DNA of 64,000 nt, taken from the NCBI GenBank assembly GCA_947650365.1, contig OX393550.1, positions 70,739,978 through 70,803,977 on the forward strand. Reading direction: 5' to 3'. The stretch is from Chamaelirium japonicum (lineage: Eukaryota; Streptophyta; Magnoliopsida; Liliales; Melanthiaceae). The translations under genes and the position numbers were made by a program. Under the pieces are notes generated by a model. That model was not told the DNA's origin. It saw only the letters and a list, made by a program, of their open reading frames with translations, and ran no database searches. Below, piece after piece: positions 60,341-64,000 of the stretch; within the stretch, counting starts at the first letter, position 1; every line of letters starts with the position of its first letter.

Positions 60341-63300
60341 TATGTCATTGGCTGGAGGGAAGATTTTTTTGATCTGGTCAATTCTAACGTGGGAGTTTTC
60401 TCTCTTTCTGTTTCGCTCCTCTCTAAGCGAGATAATTCTGTTTGCGTGTTCTCCTCGGTCTATGAGCCCAATGATGTAAGCCTTCGTCATGACTTCTAGG
60501 ATGAGCTCTCCTTGTTTCGAGTGTCGAACATAGGTCCCTGGGTGGTAGGAGGGGACTTTAATGTAGCTCGTTTTAGCCACGAGAAACATGGGGGACCGGG
60601 GCACAGAGGAGCTATGGAAGACTTTTCCAATTTTATCCGCCTCTTCGATTTGAATGACCTCCCTCTTCATGGGCGCCTTTTCACCTGGTCCAACAAGAGA
60701 GATACTCCCTCTTTCGCAAGACTGGACAGATTTCTCACCTCGGGAGAGTGGGATTCCCTTTTCCCTAACTCGATTCAGTCTTCTCTCCAATCTATTGTTT
60801 CGGATCATGTTCCACTGCTGTTGGACACCTGCCCAACTCTCGGCAAGTCACAGAGAAGATTCCGTTTTGAAAAAGTTTGGAGAGAGAACCCGGCTTTTGA
60901 TGACCTAATTCGAAAGTGGTGGTCCCAGACGCCAGTAGACTTTAACTCAGCTCGGAACCTAGTTCGGAAGTTTAGAGTCCTGCGGCAGAAAATTCGTGGT
61001 TGGGAGCGGGCAGAATTCGGACATATTATGAACAGTAAGAAGGCTCGTCTAAATGCCATTGGATCTTTGGAAGTTAAGGAGGAAGCCGCCGGCCTTTCTG
61101 ATGAGGAGTCGAGTGTTTTGCACAAATCTCATCAGGATCTTCTTGATATTTTGAAGAAAGAAGAGATTCTCTGGAAGCAACGATCGAGAGACAAATGGGT
61201 GCTGCTGGGAGACCGGAACACCTCCTATTTTCATAAGATAGCCAACCATAGGAGGAAACAGAACTTCATAGACACCCTTGAAGTTGGGGGACAGCGGCTG
61301 GCAGGAACAGAATCAATCTTACACGGAGTCAGTAACCATTTCAAGAACTATTTCAGATCGCTACCGTCTTCCTCGGCTTCTCTAGACTGGGAGAATCTTC
61401 CGATGGGCCGGCTACCAGATGGAGCAGACACTGACCAAAATTTTTCGGCAGACAAGATCCGTAAAGCTGTTTTTGACATGAAAGGAGATGGAGCTCCGGG
61501 TCCAGATGGATTTCCTATGTTCTTCTTCCAAGCTTTCTGGGATTGCATCTCCCCGGATGTGATCCAATTTGTCGAGGACTTCTTTTCTGGTGCAGTTCCA
61601 ATCCACAGCCTGAACTACTCTATCCTCGTCCTCATCCCGAAGCGTCCTGGGGCGAAAGTCGTCACAGATTTTTGTCCGATCAGTCTTTCGAACTGTATCT
61701 ACAAGATCATCACTAAGATCCTGGCGAATAGGCTGTCACCTATCATGGACTCCATTATCAGTAAATCCCAATCTGCTTTTATAAAAGGTCGTCTGATCCT
61801 TGACAGCGTGGCTTCAGTCCAAGAGGTCATCTTCCATCTTAAGAAGCAGAGAAAGGAATGGCTCATTTTGAAGTTGGATTTAGAGAAGGCATTCGATAGA
61901 CTGCATTGGGACTTCATTCTAGCTACTCTACGAGCAAAAGGATTCCCAGAGAAGTGGTTGAGCTGGATCCTAGACTGCCTCTCTTCATCTAAACTCTCTT
62001 GTTCCATTAATGGGGAATTGGGTAGCCAATTCCTAGTGAAGAAAGGGTTGAAGCAGGGTTGCCCCATCTCTCTGTTCCCTTTTATCATAGCAGTTGACGC
62101 TTTTGATGCTATCCTCATGAGGGCCAGTGCTAGAGACCTTATTCATGGAATCCGAGGTAATTCTTGGTGCTCGTCGAACCTTCATTTTGCTGACGACACT
62201 ATTCTCTTCTGTGAAGCGAAGCTTGAGCAGGTAGCAGTGTTGAAGATTATTTTATATGCGTTGGAGTTTTGCTCGGGCCTTCGAATTAACTCCAACAAGA
62301 GCTCTATTTTCTACGTGGGTTCCTCAGATGATATTGGCACTAGGGCTTCCTTGCTTCTGAATTGCAGATTGGACTCGTTACCTATGAAGTATCTGGGCCT
62401 TCCTATCAGCAACAAATCCCTTTCTCGGGCGCATTGGTCTAAAGTAATTGAGAAAGTGGACTTGCGTCTCTCTAGCTGAAAGAGTAGACATCTATCACTT
62501 GGAGGCCGCCTCTGTCTGGTCAACTCCGTCCTTTCCTCGATCTCGTCCTATTATCTGGCCTTTTACTTCGTCCCTTCTTGGGTGATTAGGAAGATTGACA
62601 GCATTCGCAGCAATTTCCTTTGGAAAGGAGCGGATGGCTCTTCAGGATCGTACCATCTTGTCAAGTGGGGTATAACTTGTAAATCTATGTCGCAAGGTGG
62701 GCTAGGCATTCTCGATTTGAAAGATTTCAACAAAGCACTACTGGGCAAGTGGTGATGGAGACTCCAGAATGACCATGGAGATCCTAGGTCGAACATCATC
62801 AGAGATCGGTACTTTAGGCGGTTTTCCCCGCTTCAAGCGAGGAGTCGTAGATCTAGTAAGATCTCTCCCTTCTGAAAGGGTATTTGCAAAGTCGGGACTG
62901 CCTTTAATTGTGGAACGAAGCTGACCTTAGGTGATGGGAGGAACATCAAATTCTGGAAAGACCAATGGGTCGGCGATGTTAGCAACTCTTTTTGCCGACC
63001 TTTTTGAGATAGCGTGGGACCAGAACGCTTCGGTCCAATCCCAGATTTCTAGATCTCATGGCAACTTCTCTTGGGAAGTCAAATTCAGGCGGAACATTAA
63101 CCCGGCAATGCAGAACCAGCTTGTTGATCTCTACCAGATCCTTTCCTCTTTCACTCTTAGTCCTAATAGAGACTCCTCGTCTTGGAAGTGGGAAGCATCC
63201 GGGGTCTTTTCGGTCAGATCGTTTTACCACTTCTTCAACGCAGGAGGGATTATTTGCCCAATCGCTAATCACCTTTGGAGAGCCCCTGCTCCTCTCAAGA

Positions 63301-63844
63301 CTAGGATATTCATGTGGTTGGCGATTAGAGAGAGAATTCTCACCTGAGTCAATCTTCGGCAGCGAAATAATCCTAATATCCCGGATATCACCTGCACCCT
63401 CTGCCATTCGCATCGGGAGGATGTGACCATTTATTTCTCCATTGATCCTACTCTAGAAAGCTGTGGAGAATGCTGAAGCATAGGTTCCTTATAAAGGGTC
63501 ATCCGGGATCTATTCGATCTTTGTGGACTATTTGGCGAACAAAACGGATCAGTCGTACCCTCAGATCAGCTTGGGAACTTTTATTTATTGGGCTTTGCTG
63601 GTGCGTGTGGAGAGAGAGGAATGCTAGAGTTTTCTCGAGAACGGAACTTCCTTTAGAGAAGGTCTGGGAGAAGTATAAGAGGATGATCCTTAGCTGGTCC
63701 ACAGCTTTCTCTCCTAAGCAATCTGGAGAGATTCTTCATTTCATCTGTAATCTGTAACTTTCTTTCCCTTATTAATAAAATAGCTTGGGGTATGGCTTAA
63801 CCCCATCCTCTCCCTCTCAGAGAGGAATTTCTCAAAAAAAAAAA
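60341..63844 (+). pseudogene. 5'-truncated, decayed LINE ORF2 with 3' end
   Basis: Plus-strand copy of the same broad LINE group. Homology starts inside the endonuclease domain (GWREDFFDLVNS, then VVGGDFN and SDHVPLLL) and runs through the reverse transcriptase (CPISLSNCIYKIITKI, KLDLEKAFDRL, FADD at 62186-62197, YLGLPIS) to the zf-RVT region and a 3' end with poly(A) at 63834-63844. The longest open stretch is 60512-62479. In-frame stops at 60497-60499, 62477-62479, 62753-62755 and 62873-62875 all fall where the family has tryptophan. Frame changes occur near 62985 and near 63460, and a further stop is at 63345-63347. No target duplication was found. It is antisense to the branching-enzyme gene and inactive. 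Confidence 0.93.
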
Positions 63845-64000
63845 TCTACTTGCTATCCAAATTTGAAATTTTTTTGCTTAAATCATTTTCAGAGTATTAT
63901 GTTATGTCATGTACTGTCAGTCTGTGAGATGTTTTATGCTTATTATATCTTATGCTTTATGAGTTATGAATTTGTGATATGCTTTTATGTACTGTGAATC
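63845..64000. other. Flanking intron sequence
   Basis: Short AT-rich stretch after the LINE tail; no exon seen. Confidence 0.4.

Noticed and set aside
60300-60345. Target site duplication for the second LINE
   Set aside because: The sequence after its poly(A) (TCTACTTGCTATCC) does not recur at the 5' junction; only a local AAATTTTAGTATGTC duplication is present.
60329-60808. 159-codon minus-strand frame over the start of the second LINE
   Set aside because: The plus strand here translates to recognisable endonuclease motifs (VVGGDFN), so this frame is antisense.

Overview
The window is nuclear DNA from a flowering plant with a large, repeat-rich genome. The evidence is a conserved plant plastid gene cut into many short exons with GT/AG introns, plant-type LINEs, LTR retrotransposons and TRIMs with an initiator-tRNA primer site, hAT and Harbinger-like elements, and long (TA)n and (CT)n arrays. 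The species cannot be named from sequence alone. No CRISPR, rRNA, tRNA or bacterial feature was seen.

The main result is that almost the whole window lies inside one host gene on the minus strand. Eleven consecutive exons between 52713 and 2535 encode 364 codons of the catalytic and C-terminal part of a 1,4-alpha-glucan branching enzyme of the SBE3/EMB2729 type. The exons total about 1.1 kb in about 50 kb. Introns range from about 150 bp to about 14 kb and hold the mobile elements. The 5' exons lie beyond the right edge. The last coding exon was not found and is probably beyond the left edge.

Layout from left to right. 0.5-0.9 kb: remnant of an NLR resistance-type gene. 2.8-3.4 kb: long fold-back repeat. 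3.5-4.7 kb: LINE ORF1 fragment. 4.7-9.9 kb: two LTRs of a TGATG...CATCA family, one split by a Harbinger-like element. 10.5-14.5 kb: an hAT-type element holding a second element, then an LTR with its primer binding site. 16-17.5 kb: an LTR framed by 98-bp direct repeats. 19.3-19.8 kb: a palindromic element inside a (TA)n array. 24-33 kb: a nest of hAT-type elements, an hAT transposase relic, a solo LTR and Ty3/gypsy debris. 35 kb: Ty3/gypsy pol end. 38.3-39.5 kb: a four-LTR TRIM array containing an hAT-type element. 40 kb: copia-like zinc knuckle. 50-52 kb: an LTR with primer site. 53.7-59.5 kb: a nearly intact LINE with a 14-bp target duplication. 60.3-63.8 kb: a second, decayed LINE copy.

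The most unusual pattern is a set of about ten short hAT-type elements. They share related ends (roughly CAnnGTTyTAAAA) and, where measurable, 8-bp target duplications. Each is filled with its own short, often palindromic word repeated many times: CCTAGGCGG, ATATCGCC, ACCGGTAC, ACCCGCGGGTT, GTCGGGAA, GACTAGTCCC, TTTCGTGAAAT, TTTCGGT or GTGTCCG.
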